DNA of 64,000 nucleotides. It comes from Pyxidicoccus sp. MSG2 (GTDB lineage Bacteria > Myxococcota > Myxococcia > Myxococcales > Myxococcaceae). The stretch spans positions 11,742,001 through 11,806,000 of the forward strand of contig NZ_JAPNKC010000001.1 in assembly GCF_026626705.1 (NCBI RefSeq), written 5' to 3'. The notes under the pieces are model-generated. The model ran no database searches, was not told the origin of the DNA, and saw only the letters and a program-made list of their open reading frames with translations. Shown one piece after another: positions 37,501-45,700 of this stretch (position 1 is its first letter; each line of letters starts with the position of its first letter). Made by a program: the position numbers and the translations under genes.

Positions 37501-39720
37501 CCGCCGCGCAGCTTGAGCCATGCGCCGCTGGTGCAGGTGGTGCTGGCGCTGAACGAGGGCACGCGGCCGGACATCGCGCCCGAGGGACTCTCCCTGCGCC
37601 CGGTGGACCTCGCCTCCGGCACTGCGAAGTTCGACCTCACGCTGTCGCTCTTCGACGGCTCGGACGGACTCACGGGCACGCTGGAATACGACGCCGACCT
37701 CTTCACGCGGGCCACGGCTTCGCGGCTGATGACCCAGCTGCGCGTGCTGCTGGAGGGCGCGGTGGCGGACGCCGGGCAGCGCGTGGGCGACCTGCCGATG
37801 ATGGACACGGCGGAGCGTCAGCGGCTGCTGGTGGACTGGAACGACACCGCGGTCGACTTCCCGCGCGAGGCCTGCCTCTCCGAGCTGTTCGAGGCCCAGG
37901 CGGCGCGGACGCCCGACGCCATCGCCGCCGAGTGCGAGGACGCCCGGCTGACCTACGGCGAGCTGGACCGCCGCGCGAACCAACTGGCGTGGCACCTGCG
38001 CGGACGTGGCGTGGGCCCCGGGACGCCCGTGGGCCTGTGCGTGCAGCGCTCACTGGACCTCGTGGTGGGGATGCTCGGCATCCTCAAGGCGGGCGGCGCC
38101 TACGTGCCGCTGGACTCCACGTATCCGCGCGAGCGGCTCGCCTTCATGGTGGAGGACACGCGCCTTCCCGTGGTGCTCGCCCAGCGCTCCGTGCTGGAGC
38201 TGCTGCCTTCCGGAAGCGCCACGGTGGTGCTGCTGGACGAGTCCTGGAGCGAGATTGCGCGAGAGCCCGAGACCTCTCCGGGCGTGACGGTGCCGGCGGA
38301 GTCGCTGGCCTACGTCATGTACACGTCCGGCTCCACCGGGCGGCCCAAGGGCGTCTGCATCCCGCAGCGCGCGGTGGCGAGGCTGGTGCTGGGCTCGCGC
38401 TTCGCGCGCTGGGGGCCGGAGGAGGTGTTCCTCCAGCTCGCACCCATCTGCTTCGACGCTGCCACCTTCGAGCTGTGGGGCGCACTGCTGCACGGCGCGA
38501 AGCTGGTCCTCTTCCCGCCCACGACGCCCACGGTGGATTCGCTGAAGGACGTGCTGGTTCGCCATGGTGTCACCACGCTGTGGCTGACGGCCGCGCTCTT
38601 CGAGGCCATCTCCGCTGCCCGGCCGGACGCGCTGGACGGGGTGAAGCAGCTCCTCGCGGGCGGTGACGTGCTACCTCCGGCCGTGGTGCGCGAGCGGCTC
38701 GCGCGCGGTGGCGTCCTCGTCAATGGCTACGGCCCCACCGAGAGCACCACCTTCGCTGTCTGTCACGTGATGGAGGGCTCCATCGCGGAGGGGCCGGTGC
38801 CCATCGGCCGGCCCATCGCCAACACGCGGGTGTACGTGGTGGATGGTGGCCTGCGCCCCGTCCCGGCCGGCGTGCCGGGGGAGTTGCTCATCGGTGGTGA
38901 AGGCCTCGCGTGGGGCTACCTCGGGCGGCCGGAGCTGACGGCCGAGCGTTTCATCCCGAATCCGTTCGGCCCCGAGGCGGGCGGACGGCTGTACCGCACT
39001 GGTGACCAGGTCCGCTATCGCGAGGACGGGACGCTGGAGTTCCTCGGGCGGCTCGACGCGCAGGTGAAGGTGCGCGGCTACCGGGTGGAGCCGGGCGAGG
39101 TGGAGGAAGCGCTCCGCAAGCACCCGGCGGTAGCCGAGGCCGTCGTCGTGGCGAAGCCGGACCCCGCGGGCGGCAAGCGACTGGTGGCCTACGCCGTCCC
39201 CCGCCCGGGAGAGACGCTGGAGCCGCGCGTGCTGCGGACCTTCCTGGCGGAGTTGCTGCCGGAGTTCATGGTGCCCTCGGCGCTGGTGCCGCTGGCCGCA
39301 CTGCCGCTGACGCCCGTGGGCAAGTTGGACCGGGCGGCGCTGCCGGAGCCCGACGTGGCCCGCCCGGCGGGAAGCACCTTCGCGGAGCCCACCACGGCGC
39401 TGGAGCGCCAGGTGGCGGAATTGTGGGCGAAGGTGCTGGGCGTGGAGCGCGTCGGTGTGGAGGACCACTTCTTCGCGGACCTGGGCGGCAGCTCCATGTC
39501 CGTGGTCAAGGCGTGCGCGCTGCTCCGGGACACGCTGCAGCGGGACGTCCCGGCGACGCGCTTCTTCGAGCACCCCACGGTTCGCGCCTTCGCCATGTCC
39601 CTGGAGCGGGACGGCGAGGCGGCGGACGTACAGGACAATGAGGCCCACGTGGATCGCGCCCAGCAGCGGCGGCAGGCGATCCGGCGGCAGGGCCGGCGAG
39701 GGAATCACGGCAATGGCTGA
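22531..39720 (+). CDS. Lipopeptide synthetase NRPS-1: FAAL-ACP-C-A[LLM]-PCP-C-A-PCP-E-C-A-PCP-C-A-PCP
   Basis: A 5729-residue megasynthase that loads a fatty acid and adds four residues. The fatty-acyl-AMP ligase spans 1-590 (YTSGSTGDPKG at 177; WLPPYHDMGLIGG), and the acyl carrier Ser is 637 in GLDSLGA. Module 1: C (HHIVSDG at 824), A1 (core at 1297) interrupted after motif A4 by a luciferase-like monooxygenase (1381-1725), carrier Ser 2057; pocket D-I-L-Q-L-G-M-I-W, glycine-type. Module 2: C (2247), A2 (2723) with D-V-W-H-F-S-L-V-D, serine-type, carrier Ser 3114 in GGDS, then epimerase (HHLAVDG at 3296). Module 3: C (3731), A3 (4199) with D-A-F-F-Q-G-A-T-F, unusual, perhaps aliphatic, carrier Ser 4596. 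Module 4: C (4788), A4 (5264) with D-A-F-W-L-G-G-T-F, valine-type, carrier Ser 5655 in an atypical LGGSSMS motif that faces the next protein's KS. The C-terminal tail is Arg-rich. It overlaps NRPS-2 by eight bases. Codes were read by eye. Confidence 0.95.
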   Translation: MSLPLARTPPAATLLELLETRAGSLGERTLYTFLEDGGDDAVLSYAGLHLRARRIGAALQTLAKAGERAVLLYPPGLEYVAGFFGCLYAGLVAVPAYPPDPMRLERTLPRLRAIIRDARASVVLTTSFIQEMGEGLFEGAPELAALRWVATDALPEGTESGWKRPEPAWDTLAFLQYTSGSTGDPKGVQLSHGNLLHNLGLISHAFEVRDDSVGVIWLPPYHDMGLIGGVLQPLYAGFPVALMSPLAFLRRPRFWLEALSRFGGSISGGPCFAFDLCVRKVPPGEREGLDLRRWELAFCGAEPIRPEVMSRFTEAFAPAGFQGGALYPCYGLAEGTLIASGGRKGEGVLTRTWDAAALERNEAVEVVEGPGSRPLVGCGGAMPDQTLLVVDPETRRPCPPERVGEVWVSGPSVAHGYWERPEESEAAFGATLADDASGKRFLRTGDLGLLRDGELFVVGRRKDLIILRGRNLHPQDLELSLERSHSALRPGCGAAFSIEVAGEERLAVMYEVDTRKPWTPEEVVAAVRRGLSEAHEVQLHTLVLIEPGALPKTSSGKIQRRACRAELLAGTARAVMTWSESDAGEGSAPAVAPVAPTQPTTVEELETWLLSRIAGRLRVPRESLARDVPITSFGLDSLGAVELSNDLESLGTVLRMEVLLQGPTVEALARTLFEARGAAAVPALVHGDDARPAPLTSAQQRLWLFEQLHAGSPAYHLPAAVRLSGALDEDALERAFAAIAGRHAVLRATFREEDGTPSQLMPPGLSPSIRRVDLRETPAEREAAALRLAREEARAPFDLARGPLLRLTLLRLDTHEYLLVVVLHHIVSDGGSFTVLARELSALYAAFSSQAEASLPPLPFQYPDFVRWRRERDEDAASAASMEWWKQRLAGAPAALELPTDHARPPVPSYGGARIPLHVPEVLTARLEALGRGEGATLFMTLVAAFQVLLSRHSGQDDLCIGTPVNGRERAGLEGLIGCFLDLLVLRGSLAGAPRFRELLGRTREATLEAFAHRGVPFERLVDAVQPARDRSRAPLFQVLFVLQPEPGAALALPGLDARRVEVDPGATPYDLTLSLARGASGLEGWLEYATDLFDAPTAHRMAQRLQVLLEAVAVNPDERISALPLLPESERRQVLVDWNDTRTDFEEACIHTLIEARAARSPETVAVVCGDVELTWGALNRRANAVAWRLREQGVGPECVVGFCADRSVDLVVGLLGILKAGGAYLPLDPSYPEARLALMLEDAAAPVVLAHRHLASAFQSGGRAVVLVDPPSGPDEAEAPPACGVGPDNLAYVLYTSGSTGRPKGVLIPHRNVSSFFTGMDARVGATPGTWLAVTSVSFDISVLELLWTLSRGFKVAVQGEQGALAAAPRRATAARRKPLGFSLFYFAADDVTPGAERYRLLMEGARFADSHGFEAVWTPERHLHTFGGLYPSPALTSAAVAAVTQRVDVRAGSVVLPLHHPVRVAEEWSFVDNLSNGRVGISVAAGWHADDFVLAPERYAERREEARRDLDLVRRLWRGDAVQLPNGTGAPVEVRIRPSPVQRELPIWLTAAGNPDTFRDAGRMGAGVLTHLLGQRWEELRERITLYREAWREAGHPGDGHVTLMLHTFVGHDVERVRETVEGPLRRYLTSSADLMRGLGRTLGVDLDPKSVRPEDLDALVERAFSRFFESGGLFGTPRSCREQIARIDALGVDEVACLIDFGVDTDTVLAHLPALDAVRQRCERDFMLQGRDGGAVPAQLRRHGVTHLQVTPSLAQALLLEPDATGALAGLERMLVGGEALPVELAARLRDTVGGALLNMYGPTETTIWSSTHQVGQESGPVPIGTPIANTSLYVLDAELRPTPVGVPGELFIGGAGVARGYHARPELTAERFLSDPYGGHAGARMYRTGDRARWRADGTVEFLGRVDHQLKVRGFRVEPGEIEAVLARHPGVRQAVVVAREDVPGSARLVAYVVPRPDATLSEDLLRTFARRSLPEHLVPSNVVSLDAFPLTPNGKVDRKALPAPEGVRATAREYVEPRTETERRVAELWSSLLGVPRVGAEDDFFALGGHSLLATRAASRLRESFGVDLPLRELFEAATPAALAARLEVLPRVVSRVPPLVPRSREGALPLSFAQQRLWFLEQLEPGGAAYNEAVVVRVDGALDVAVLERCLREVIRRHAILRAIFRDEDGRAVQRLSPDVRLALARVDLTALPGAARPAEVERRVGEESLRSFDLASGPPLRSMLFHLDAREHVLLIVLHHLVSDGWSLGVLVREVAALYRVFSAGRDSPLPEPAVQYVDFASWQREWLRGDALESQLAYWRARLDGAPRALELPTDHPRPAVRSSQGTSRSTLLGTELSRQLKALARHEGATPFMVMLAGFSALLSRHGGQDDLCVGTPTAGRDRTEVEGLIGCFVNTLVLRVSLDGAPTFRELVGRARETVLGAFAHQDAPFEELVKALAPERDLGRSPLFQAMLVLQEDPLPELSLPGLRLRVQEQESRTAKFDLRLMLTDTPDGFAATLELSTDLFEPDTASRLLGHFRALLEGAVREPEQRVHDLVLLTPAERQWVLVEWNDTARPRADGDVLHRLVEAQADRTPDAVAVGFEGSSLTYRELDRRANQLAWHLRARGVGPDRLVALCAERSLELVVGLLGILKAGAAYVPLDPEYPRERLEYMLADAAAPVLLTQARLASGLPRGDAAVVCLDSDWEAVAREREDRPPVTVDGAGLAYVIYTSGSTGRPKGAMNSHAAICNRLRWMQEAYGLDASDRVLQKTPFSFDVSVWEFFWPLLTGARLVMAKPGGHREPAYLTDVISRERITTLHFVPSMLRPFVEEPGLAESCASVRRVFCSGEALPSDLRDRFFSRLGAELHNLYGPTEAAVDVTAWACVREDRRPLVPIGRPIANARMYVLDARLRPVPPGVAGELYIGGEPLARGYWRRPELTAERFIPDPFSPVSGGRLYRTGDKARFLADGALEYLGRLDDQVKVRGFRIELGEIEAVLSQHPGVRAAAVAVREDVPGDRRLVAYVVGISGSDLRTFLSERLPEHMVPSTFVALDALPLSPSGKLDRRALPAPERGTARGGADFVEPRGELEHQLARIWAGVLGVERVGVNDRFFELGGDSILALQVIARARQAGLHLTARQLFQHPTVAGLAQVVVRGRRAEEQGPVVGPVPFTPIQRWFLERELPETHHFNQALLLELREPVGTEALARALRAVVDHHDALRLRLTRGLGAWEQSCAEPGRDVPLRRVDLSALPEAEHSRELERVATETQSGLDLGEGLLLRAVLFDRGAGRTGRLLLVIHHLAVDGVSWRVLLEDLETAVRQAGRGVPVVLPAKTTSFQSWARRLELHAASPAVADELPFWREEAADVAALPRDLPGGVNTQGTERTVTVVLEPEVTRALLRGARGGVDDLLLAGVVKALAHWTGQRRLHIDVESHGREELFEDVDLSRTVGWFTALYPVRLELPDSVEPMAALESVRSARERRAGRGLGHGLLRYLRREDEAVQVSSSEVLFNYLGQLDAGARELSLFTLASESTGPSQGTRGLRSHVLEVVARGVGGRLELAWHYSEALHARETIEALARDCAGALAKLADSVATAEERHPLSSLQHGLLFQVLLEPGTEAYFEQLSWTLAGPLDVDALRNAWVAVVERHSALRTSFLHDGLEAPLQVVRAHVTLPWQELDWRGVPPEEQRTSLRSFLREDRAKGFDLARAPLMRLSVIRLEEGAWRFVWSFHHLLLDGWSLARVLSEVLDAYAVLARGGTWQPRAVVDFRAYVEWLKHRNPDQDEAFWRDQLAGLDAPTPLPAEGGTPDARGSGECEVSLAEADTVALQDFARRHGLTPSTLAHGAWALLLSRYGGGTDVVFGTTLAGRSAEVPGIDEAVGLFIHSLPVRARVRHQAKLLPWLRELHGVLMELGQRDHVPLTQLQGWSEVPRGTPLFESLLVFENYPVDAALARGAAGLELRDVEIFERTHYPLTAVALPGRALRLKLQYRTDRVQGAAASKLLEHWRTLLRGMIAEPEQRLGDVSLLSEAERQRVLVEWNATRTGYPRERSVHALFDAQASRTPEAVAVVYGGTVLTYSELEQRANRLAHRLRALGAGRGATVGLCVERSADLVVGMLGILKAGAAYVPLDPAYPRERLAWMLADAGAPVLLTHERLRDALPAEGVRVLALDGEGALEGMPTTAPESGAGAEDAAYVIYTSGSTGTPKGVCVPHRAVVRLVVETDFIQWQPEDRVAQASNASFDAATFEVWGALLNGARLVGVDRETALAPTAFAAWLRQEGIRVLFLTTAWFNQVAAEVPDAFRGVRQLQVGGEAVDPRPVRQVLRDGPPERLLNAYGPTESTTFSTWHLVTEVPEGATTIPIGRPLANTEQYVLDEAMAPVPPGGVGELWLGGDGLAWGYLGRPELTAERFVPHPFSTTPGARLYRTGDRVRLLPDGEVSFVGRVDTQVKVRGFRVEPGEVEAALQRHPAVRQAAVLAREDAVGGSRRLVAYVVPSADGASSSDLRAFLTEHLPAYMVPSVFMMLERLPLTPNGKLDRRALPEPSRFESTEEPSARSTAPRGPEEELVAGLFGELLGVPRVGAYDSFFDLGGHSLLATRVVARIQATFGVSLSLKELFEEPTVGRLAERIRAARQSSEATRPPPIVPVPRDRALPLSAMQERLWLLEQLQPGTALYNVPWAAWMEGPLDVPAFERALAALFLRHEALRTTFSSHAGEPAQVIHAQVPVSLPVVDLRNLTENEREAEALRAASEEARRPFALAEGPLLRALLLRTGETRHLLVLTLHHIVSDGWSLGVVIRELSALYGAELHGRPSPLPEPVLQPADHAVWQRAWLQGESLDAQLRYWRQQLAGAPPVLELPTDFPRPSLQRFRGDTLGVHLPAALSESFRALCRREGVTPYMGLLAAFQLLLSRVSGQEDVCVGSPIAGRHHPGLEDLIGFFVNTLVLRTRLGGNPTFRELLGRVRDTTLDAYSHQDVPFEKLVEALQPPRSLSHAPLVQVVLALNEGTRPDIAPEGLSLRPVDLASGTAKFDLTLSLFDGSDGLTGTLEYDADLFTRATASRLMTQLRVLLEGAVADAGQRVGDLPMMDTAERQRLLVDWNDTAVDFPREACLSELFEAQAARTPDAIAAECEDARLTYGELDRRANQLAWHLRGRGVGPGTPVGLCVQRSLDLVVGMLGILKAGGAYVPLDSTYPRERLAFMVEDTRLPVVLAQRSVLELLPSGSATVVLLDESWSEIAREPETSPGVTVPAESLAYVMYTSGSTGRPKGVCIPQRAVARLVLGSRFARWGPEEVFLQLAPICFDAATFELWGALLHGAKLVLFPPTTPTVDSLKDVLVRHGVTTLWLTAALFEAISAARPDALDGVKQLLAGGDVLPPAVVRERLARGGVLVNGYGPTESTTFAVCHVMEGSIAEGPVPIGRPIANTRVYVVDGGLRPVPAGVPGELLIGGEGLAWGYLGRPELTAERFIPNPFGPEAGGRLYRTGDQVRYREDGTLEFLGRLDAQVKVRGYRVEPGEVEEALRKHPAVAEAVVVAKPDPAGGKRLVAYAVPRPGETLEPRVLRTFLAELLPEFMVPSALVPLAALPLTPVGKLDRAALPEPDVARPAGSTFAEPTTALERQVAELWAKVLGVERVGVEDHFFADLGGSSMSVVKACALLRDTLQRDVPATRFFEHPTVRAFAMSLERDGEAADVQDNEAHVDRAQQRRQAIRRQGRRGNHGNG
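26671..27705 (+). other. Luciferase-like monooxygenase domain inserted in glycine-type A1 of NRPS-1
   Basis: Residues 1381-1725 of NRPS-1 form a flavin-dependent bacterial-luciferase-like monooxygenase (the NRPS/PKS-associated LLM type): PLGFSLFYFA, ARFADSHGFEAVWTPERH, RAGSVVLPLHHPVRVAEEW, NGRVGISVAAGWHADDF and SGGLFGTPRSCREQI. It interrupts the adenylation domain between motif A4 (SFDISVLELLW) and motif A5 (NMYGPTE), and the adenylation motifs on both sides are intact. It may hydroxylate the glycyl unit while it is on the carrier, as proposed for oxygenase-interrupted glycine modules such as MtaG in myxothiazol biosynthesis; the outcome here is inference. Confidence 0.88.
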
Positions 39721-42700
39721 GGTTGACGACATGCAGGCCGAGGACACCGGGAACGACATCGCAATCATCGGCATGGCGGGGCGCTTCCCCGGTGCCAATG
39801 ACCTCCGCGACTTCTGGCGGAACCTGCGCGAGGGCGTGGAGTCCATCTCCTTCTGGTCCGAGGAGGAGACGGAGCGCTCGCCGCTCATCCCCGAGGAGCT
39901 GTGGAAGCACCCGCGCTTCATCCGCGCCGGCGGCATCCTCGAAGGCGCCGACCGGTTCGACCACGGCTTCTTCGACATCCCGCTGCGCGAGGCGCAGTGG
40001 ATGGACCCGCAGCAGCGCCTCTTCCTCCAGTCCGCCTGGGCGGCGCTGGAAGACGCGGCATATGACCCCGCGCGCTACAAGGGCCGCATCTCGCTGTATG
40101 CGGGCGCGGGCTCGACGGGGCACCTGCTGTCGCTGCTGAGCGAGGCCCGCAAGGACGGGGGCGCCGGGCTGGACCTGGCCACCTCCGGCCCGGAGAGCCT
40201 GGCGATGAAGGCGTCCTTCAAGCTCCAGCTCCGGGGCGAGAGCGTTGCCGTCTACACCGCGTGCTCCACCGGCCTCGTGGCCATCCACATGGCCTGCCAG
40301 AGTCTGCTGACGCGGCAGTCGGACATCGCGCTCGCGGGAGCGGTGCGCATCGCCAGTCCCCAGCGCACGGGCTACCTGCATCAGGAAGGGCTCATCTTCT
40401 CGCCGGACGGGCACTGCCGCGCCTTCGACCACCGCGCCGGTGGCACCGTGGCGGGCAACGGCGTGGGCGTGGTGGTGCTCAAGCCGCTGGCAGACGCGCT
40501 GCGCGATGGCGACCACATCCACGCGGTCATCAAGGCGTCCGCGGTCAACAACGACGGCCAGCAGAAGGTCGGCTACACCGCGCCCAGCATCGAGGGCCAG
40601 ACGGAGGTCATCGCGGACGCGCTGGCCTACGCGGGACTCGGCGGCGACGACATCGACTACATCGAGGCCCACGGTACGGGCACGTCGCTCGGGGACCCCA
40701 TCGAGATTGCCGCGCTGACCCGTGCGTTCCGGAAGACGACGGAGCGCAGGGGCGACGTCGCCATCGGCTCGCTCAAGACGAACCTGGGACACCTGGACGC
40801 CGCGGCGGGCGTGGCCGGGCTCATCAAGGTGGTGCTGTCGCTGAAGCACGGCGAGCTGCCGCCGAGCCTCCACTTCGAGCGCCCCAATCCGGAGATCGAC
40901 TTCGCGAAGAGCCCCTTCTTCGTCAACACCACCCTGAAGCCGTGGCCGCGCGGAGAGTCCCCGCGCCGCGCGGGCGTCAGCTCGTTTGGCATTGGCGGCA
41001 CCAACGCCCACGTGGTGGTGGAGGAAGCGCCCCTGGTGGAGTCGGGCACGAAGAGTTCCCGACCGTTGCATGTCGTGACGCTGTCCGCACGCACGCCGTC
41101 GGCGCTGGAGGCGATGGCGAAGGACCTGGCCTCGCACGTGGAGGCCACGCCAGGGCTCGCGCTGGAGGACGTGGCCTTCACGCGCAACCTGGGCCGGCAT
41201 GTCTTCGAGCACCGTCGCGCCGTGGTGGCGGCGGATGGTGCCGAGCTGGCGGAGCGGCTGCGCAAGAACGCCGCGGTGGAGGCCGGCCGCAACCGCCGCG
41301 TGGCCTTCCTCTTCCCGGGGCAGGGTGCGCAGGCAGTGGGCATGGGCCGTGAGCTGCACGCGGCCGAGCCGGGCTTCCGCAAGGACGTGGACGCGGCGCT
41401 CGCCCGGTTGGAGCCGTCCCTCGCGGCGGAGGTGCGTGCGCTCGTGCTGCCCGTCTCCGGCCAGGAGGAGGCCGCGGCCCGGAAGCTGACGGACCCTCGT
41501 GTTGCGCTGCCCGCGCTGTTCATCGTCGAGCACGCGCTCGCCCGGCTCTGGATGTCCTGGGGCATCAAGCCGCATGCACTGCTGGGGCACAGCTACGGCG
41601 AATACGCCGCGGCCTGCGTGGCGGGCGTGCTGTCTCCCGAAGACGGCCTGCGGCTGGCGGTGGTGCGAGGCGCGCTGATGGCGCGGATGCCTCCCGGGGC
41701 GATGCTCGCGGTGGGGCTGGAGGAGGCGGAGCTTCTCCCGCTGCTCACGGAGGGGCTCGCGCTGGCGGCGGTGAACGGTCCGGGGCGGTGCGTCGTCTCC
41801 GGGCCCGTGGAGGCCATCACCCGGCTGGAGACCATGCTCTCCGGCCGGGGCGTGGGCGTGGTGCGCCTGCCCGCGGCGCACGCGTTCCACTCCAGCGCGG
41901 TGGAGCCGTTGATGCCGGACCTGGCGCGAGCGGTGTCCTCGCTGCGCCTCAAGGCCCCGGAAGTGCCTTACGTGTCCAGCCTCACCGGCACATGGATTCG
42001 CCCCGAGGAGGCCACCGACCCGACGTACTGGGCCCGGCAGATGCGCCAGCCGGTCCGCTTCGCCACGGGCCTGGAGGTGCTCATCGGCGACGGGTGCTCC
42101 GTCCTGCTGGAGGTGGGCCCGGGCACGGACCTCACGTCGCTGTGCCGTCCGCGTGCACGCGAGGAGAAGTCGCTGGTCGCCGTCCCGTCGCTGCGCCGTC
42201 GTCCGGCGGAGGGCGACTACCGCGGGCTGCTCCAGTCGCTGGGCGACCTGTGGAGCGCGGGCGTGGAGGTGGCCTGGGAGAAGTTCCACGGCGCGGAGAA
42301 GCGCCGCCGCGTCCCGCTGCCGACGTACCCGTTCGAGGAGAAGCCCTGCCGCCTGGAGTCGCAGCCGGTGCAGTTGCTGGCTCAGGCCGTGCCTGCTCCG
42401 AAGTCCCAGTCCGCCATTGCGGTGATGGCGGAGTCGCTCTCCGCCGCGGCCCTGCCCGTGCCCCCCACGTCCGCGGGGGAAATCCAGCAGCGCGTCATGG
42501 ACATCTGGCGCGAGCGCCTGGGCGCGGTGGACATCGGCCCCGACGATGACTTCCTGGAGCTGGGCGGCAACTCGCTGATGGCGGCGCAGATGCTGACCCG
42601 CCTGCGTGAGACCTTCGCCGTGCAGCTCCCGCTGAGCGCGCTGTTCGAGGCGCCCACGGTGGCGGGCATCTCCCGGCGCATCGAGGCAATGCTCCAGCAG

Positions 42701-45700
42701 GCCCTCCCGGCGACGGGCGCGGGCGCACCCGAGGTGATGGTGCGCATCGACCGTGGCGGCGAGCTGCCGCTGTCCGTCGTGCAGGAGCGCGTCTGGCGGA
42801 TGGAGCAGCTCGACCCGGGCAATCCGTCCCTCAACATGCCCCTCGCGGTGCGGCTGAAGGGGCCGCTCGACGTGGAGGTGCTGGAGCGGAGCGTCAACGA
42901 GGTCATCCGCCGGCACGAGATGCTGCGCGCCACGTACACCGTGGAAGCCGGCCGCGTGCGCCAGCGCTTCACCGCCGAGGTCCGCATCCAGGTGCCGGTG
43001 GTGGACCTGCGAGGACACGCCGGAGACCGCGAGGCCGAGGCGATGCGGCTGGCACTGGAAGAGGCGGTGCTGCCGTTCTCCCTGGAGCACGGTCCCATCG
43101 TCCGGGCCCGGCTGCTGCGACTGGCGGACGCGGAGCACCTGATGCTCCTCACGGTGCACCACATCGCGTCGGACACGCTGTCGATGGTGGCGTTCTTCCG
43201 CGAGACGGCAGTGAACTACCAGTCCTTCCGCGAGGGCCGTCCGGCGCCACTGCCGGAGCTGGCCGTGCAGTACGTGGACGCGGCCGCCTGGGAGCGCCGC
43301 TCGCTGGCCGGAGGCTCGCTCGCGGCTCAGGACGCCTACTGGCGTGAGGTGCTTGCCGAGCTGCCTCCCTTGCTGGAGCTGGCGTCGGACCGGCCGCGAG
43401 GCACGAACTCGCGCCTGCGCGGCGCCCGCTTCCCGGTGACCTTCTCGCGCGAGCTGAGCGCCGCGCTCTACGCCTTCAGCCACCGCGAAGGCGTGACGCC
43501 CTTCATGACGCTGCTGGCCGCGCTGTCGTCGCTGCTCGTCCGCTACTCGGGGCGCGAGGACATCGTCGTGGGCACGCCGGTGGGCAACCGCGCCCGTGGA
43601 GAGCTGGAGCCGCTCATCGGCTTCGTGGCCCATGCCATGGCGCTGCGCACCGACGTATCCGGCGACCCGTCGTTCCGCGAGCTGGTGGCGCGCGCGCGCG
43701 ACGTCACCATCGGCGCGTCCAGTCACCAGGACGTGCCCTTCGAGCATCTGCTCCCCATCGTGGCGTCCGGACGCGACCCGGGCCGCTCGCGGCTCTGCGA
43801 CGCGGCGCTCGTGCTGCATGCGCATGTCACCACCGCGGCTCCGTCCCTGCCGGGCATCGAGATGGAGCTGGTGGAGGTGCCGGGCACGCCCGCGCAGTTC
43901 GGCGCCACGCTGGGCGAGCTGACCCTCCTGCTGAACGAGAGCGCGGAGGGGACGTTCCACGGCTTCATCGAGTACGCCACCGAGCTCTACGACGAGTCGC
44001 GCATCTTGGTCCTCGCGGGGCACTTGCAGACGCTGCTCGGCGCGGTGCTCGCGGACCCGGAGCTGCGGGTGTCACGACTCCCGCTGGCGACGCAGGAAGA
44101 GCGGAGCCTGCCGGTGCGTTCGGTGGAACAGTCCACCGCGCCGGGCCTGCTGGCGCGGCTCGCGGCCCGGGTGGAGCGCACGCCGGACGCGGTGGCCATC
44201 AGCGCCGGTCCTCGCCGGCTGACGTGGCGTGAGCTGGCCGCGCGTGCTCGGGGCCTCTCGGCCCGGCTGCGGCGTGAAGGGGTGGGGCCCGAAGTCCCCG
44301 TGGCCCTGCGCCTGGAGCCGTCGGTCGAGGCGGTCATCGCGCTCTGGGGCGTGCTGGAGGCCGGCGGTGCCTGCCTTCCCGTCTCGCGAGGCGAGGTGCT
44401 GGAGCTGACGTCGCTGCTCCCGGCCAGGGGGCCCCGGCTGCTGCTGGTGGCCCGGCTTTCGGATGCGTCCTCGCTCCCGGCCGGTGTGAGCGCCGTGGTG
44501 GTGGACGGTGAGGCCGTGGAGGAGGGTGCGGCGCGCACCGTGCCTTCCGAGCAACTTGCGTTCATCGTGCCCGCGCCCGCGGCGATGGGTGGCCAGGGCC
44601 GCGTCATGCTGACCCATCGCAACGTTGCGCATCTGCTGGCGTCGCTCGACGCGCGCGTGGGGGCGGGTGAGGGTGAGGTATGGCTGGCGGCGGGGGGGCC
44701 CGCTTCGGACCCGGCGGGGCTGGATTTGCTGTGGGCGCTGGCGCGCGGCATGCGCGTCGTCCTCCCTCCCGAGCGGCTGGCCGCGCGCTTCGCCGTCCTT
44801 GGTCGGAAGCCGGACACGCGGCGTCAGCTCGACTTCAGCCTCTCGTACTTCGCCAACGACGAGGACTCGCTGGGCGAGGAGAAGTACGAGCTGTTGATTG
44901 AAGGCGCGAAGTTCGCGGACACGCACGGCTTCTCCGCCATCTGGACGCCGGAGCGGCGCTTCCACTCGTTCGGTGGCCTGTACCCGCAGCCGTCGGTGAT
45001 TGGCGGCGCGCTCGCGATGCTGACGCGCAACCTGCGCATTCGCGCGGGTAGCGTGGTGCTGCCGCTGCACGACCCCATCGAGGTGGCGGAGCAGTGGTCC
45101 GTGGTGGACAACCTGTCCCGGGGCCGCGTGGGCATCTCGTTCGCCACGGGCTGGCACGCGAATGACTTCTCGCTGTCGCCGGACACCTACGCGCGGCGTC
45201 GCGAGGTCCTCATCGAGCGGCTGGAAGAGGTGCGGCGGCTGTGGCGCGGCGGCACGGTGAAGCGCCGCAACGGAGCTGGCAACGAGGTGGAGCTGGCGCT
45301 GCGGCCGAAGCCGAAGCAGGCGGAGCTGCCGGTGTGGCTCACCTCCACGGGCAACCCGGAGACGTTCCGCAAGGCCGGCGAGGTGGGCGCGGGCATCCTC
45401 ACCAACGTGCTGGGGCTGGGCTCCAGCCTGGACGAGCTGGCGACGAAGGTGGCGCTGTACCGCGAGACGTACCGCAAGGCGGGACACGGTCCGGGGCGCG
45501 GCCAGGTGACGCTGATGCTGCACACCTTCCTCGGCCAGGACATGGAGGAGGTGCGCGCCGCGGTGCGCGAGCCGCTGAAGCAGTACTTCCGCAGCTCGGT
45601 GGACGTCTTCGCCAACCTCGTCTCCAGCCTCGGCAGCAACATCGACGTGCGCGGCCTCACGCCCGAAGACATGGAGGTCATGCTCAACCAGGGTGTGGAG

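Noticed and set aside
39455..39712. Upstream extension of the NRPS-2 frame
   Set aside because: It overlaps the last carrier of NRPS-1 and is Ser/Arg-rich noise; the KS begins shortly after the ATG at 39713.
39506..44023. Long antisense open frame opposite the KS-AT part of NRPS-2
   Set aside because: Its composition is rich in Arg, His and Gln with no motif, while the plus strand encodes KS, AT and C domains.
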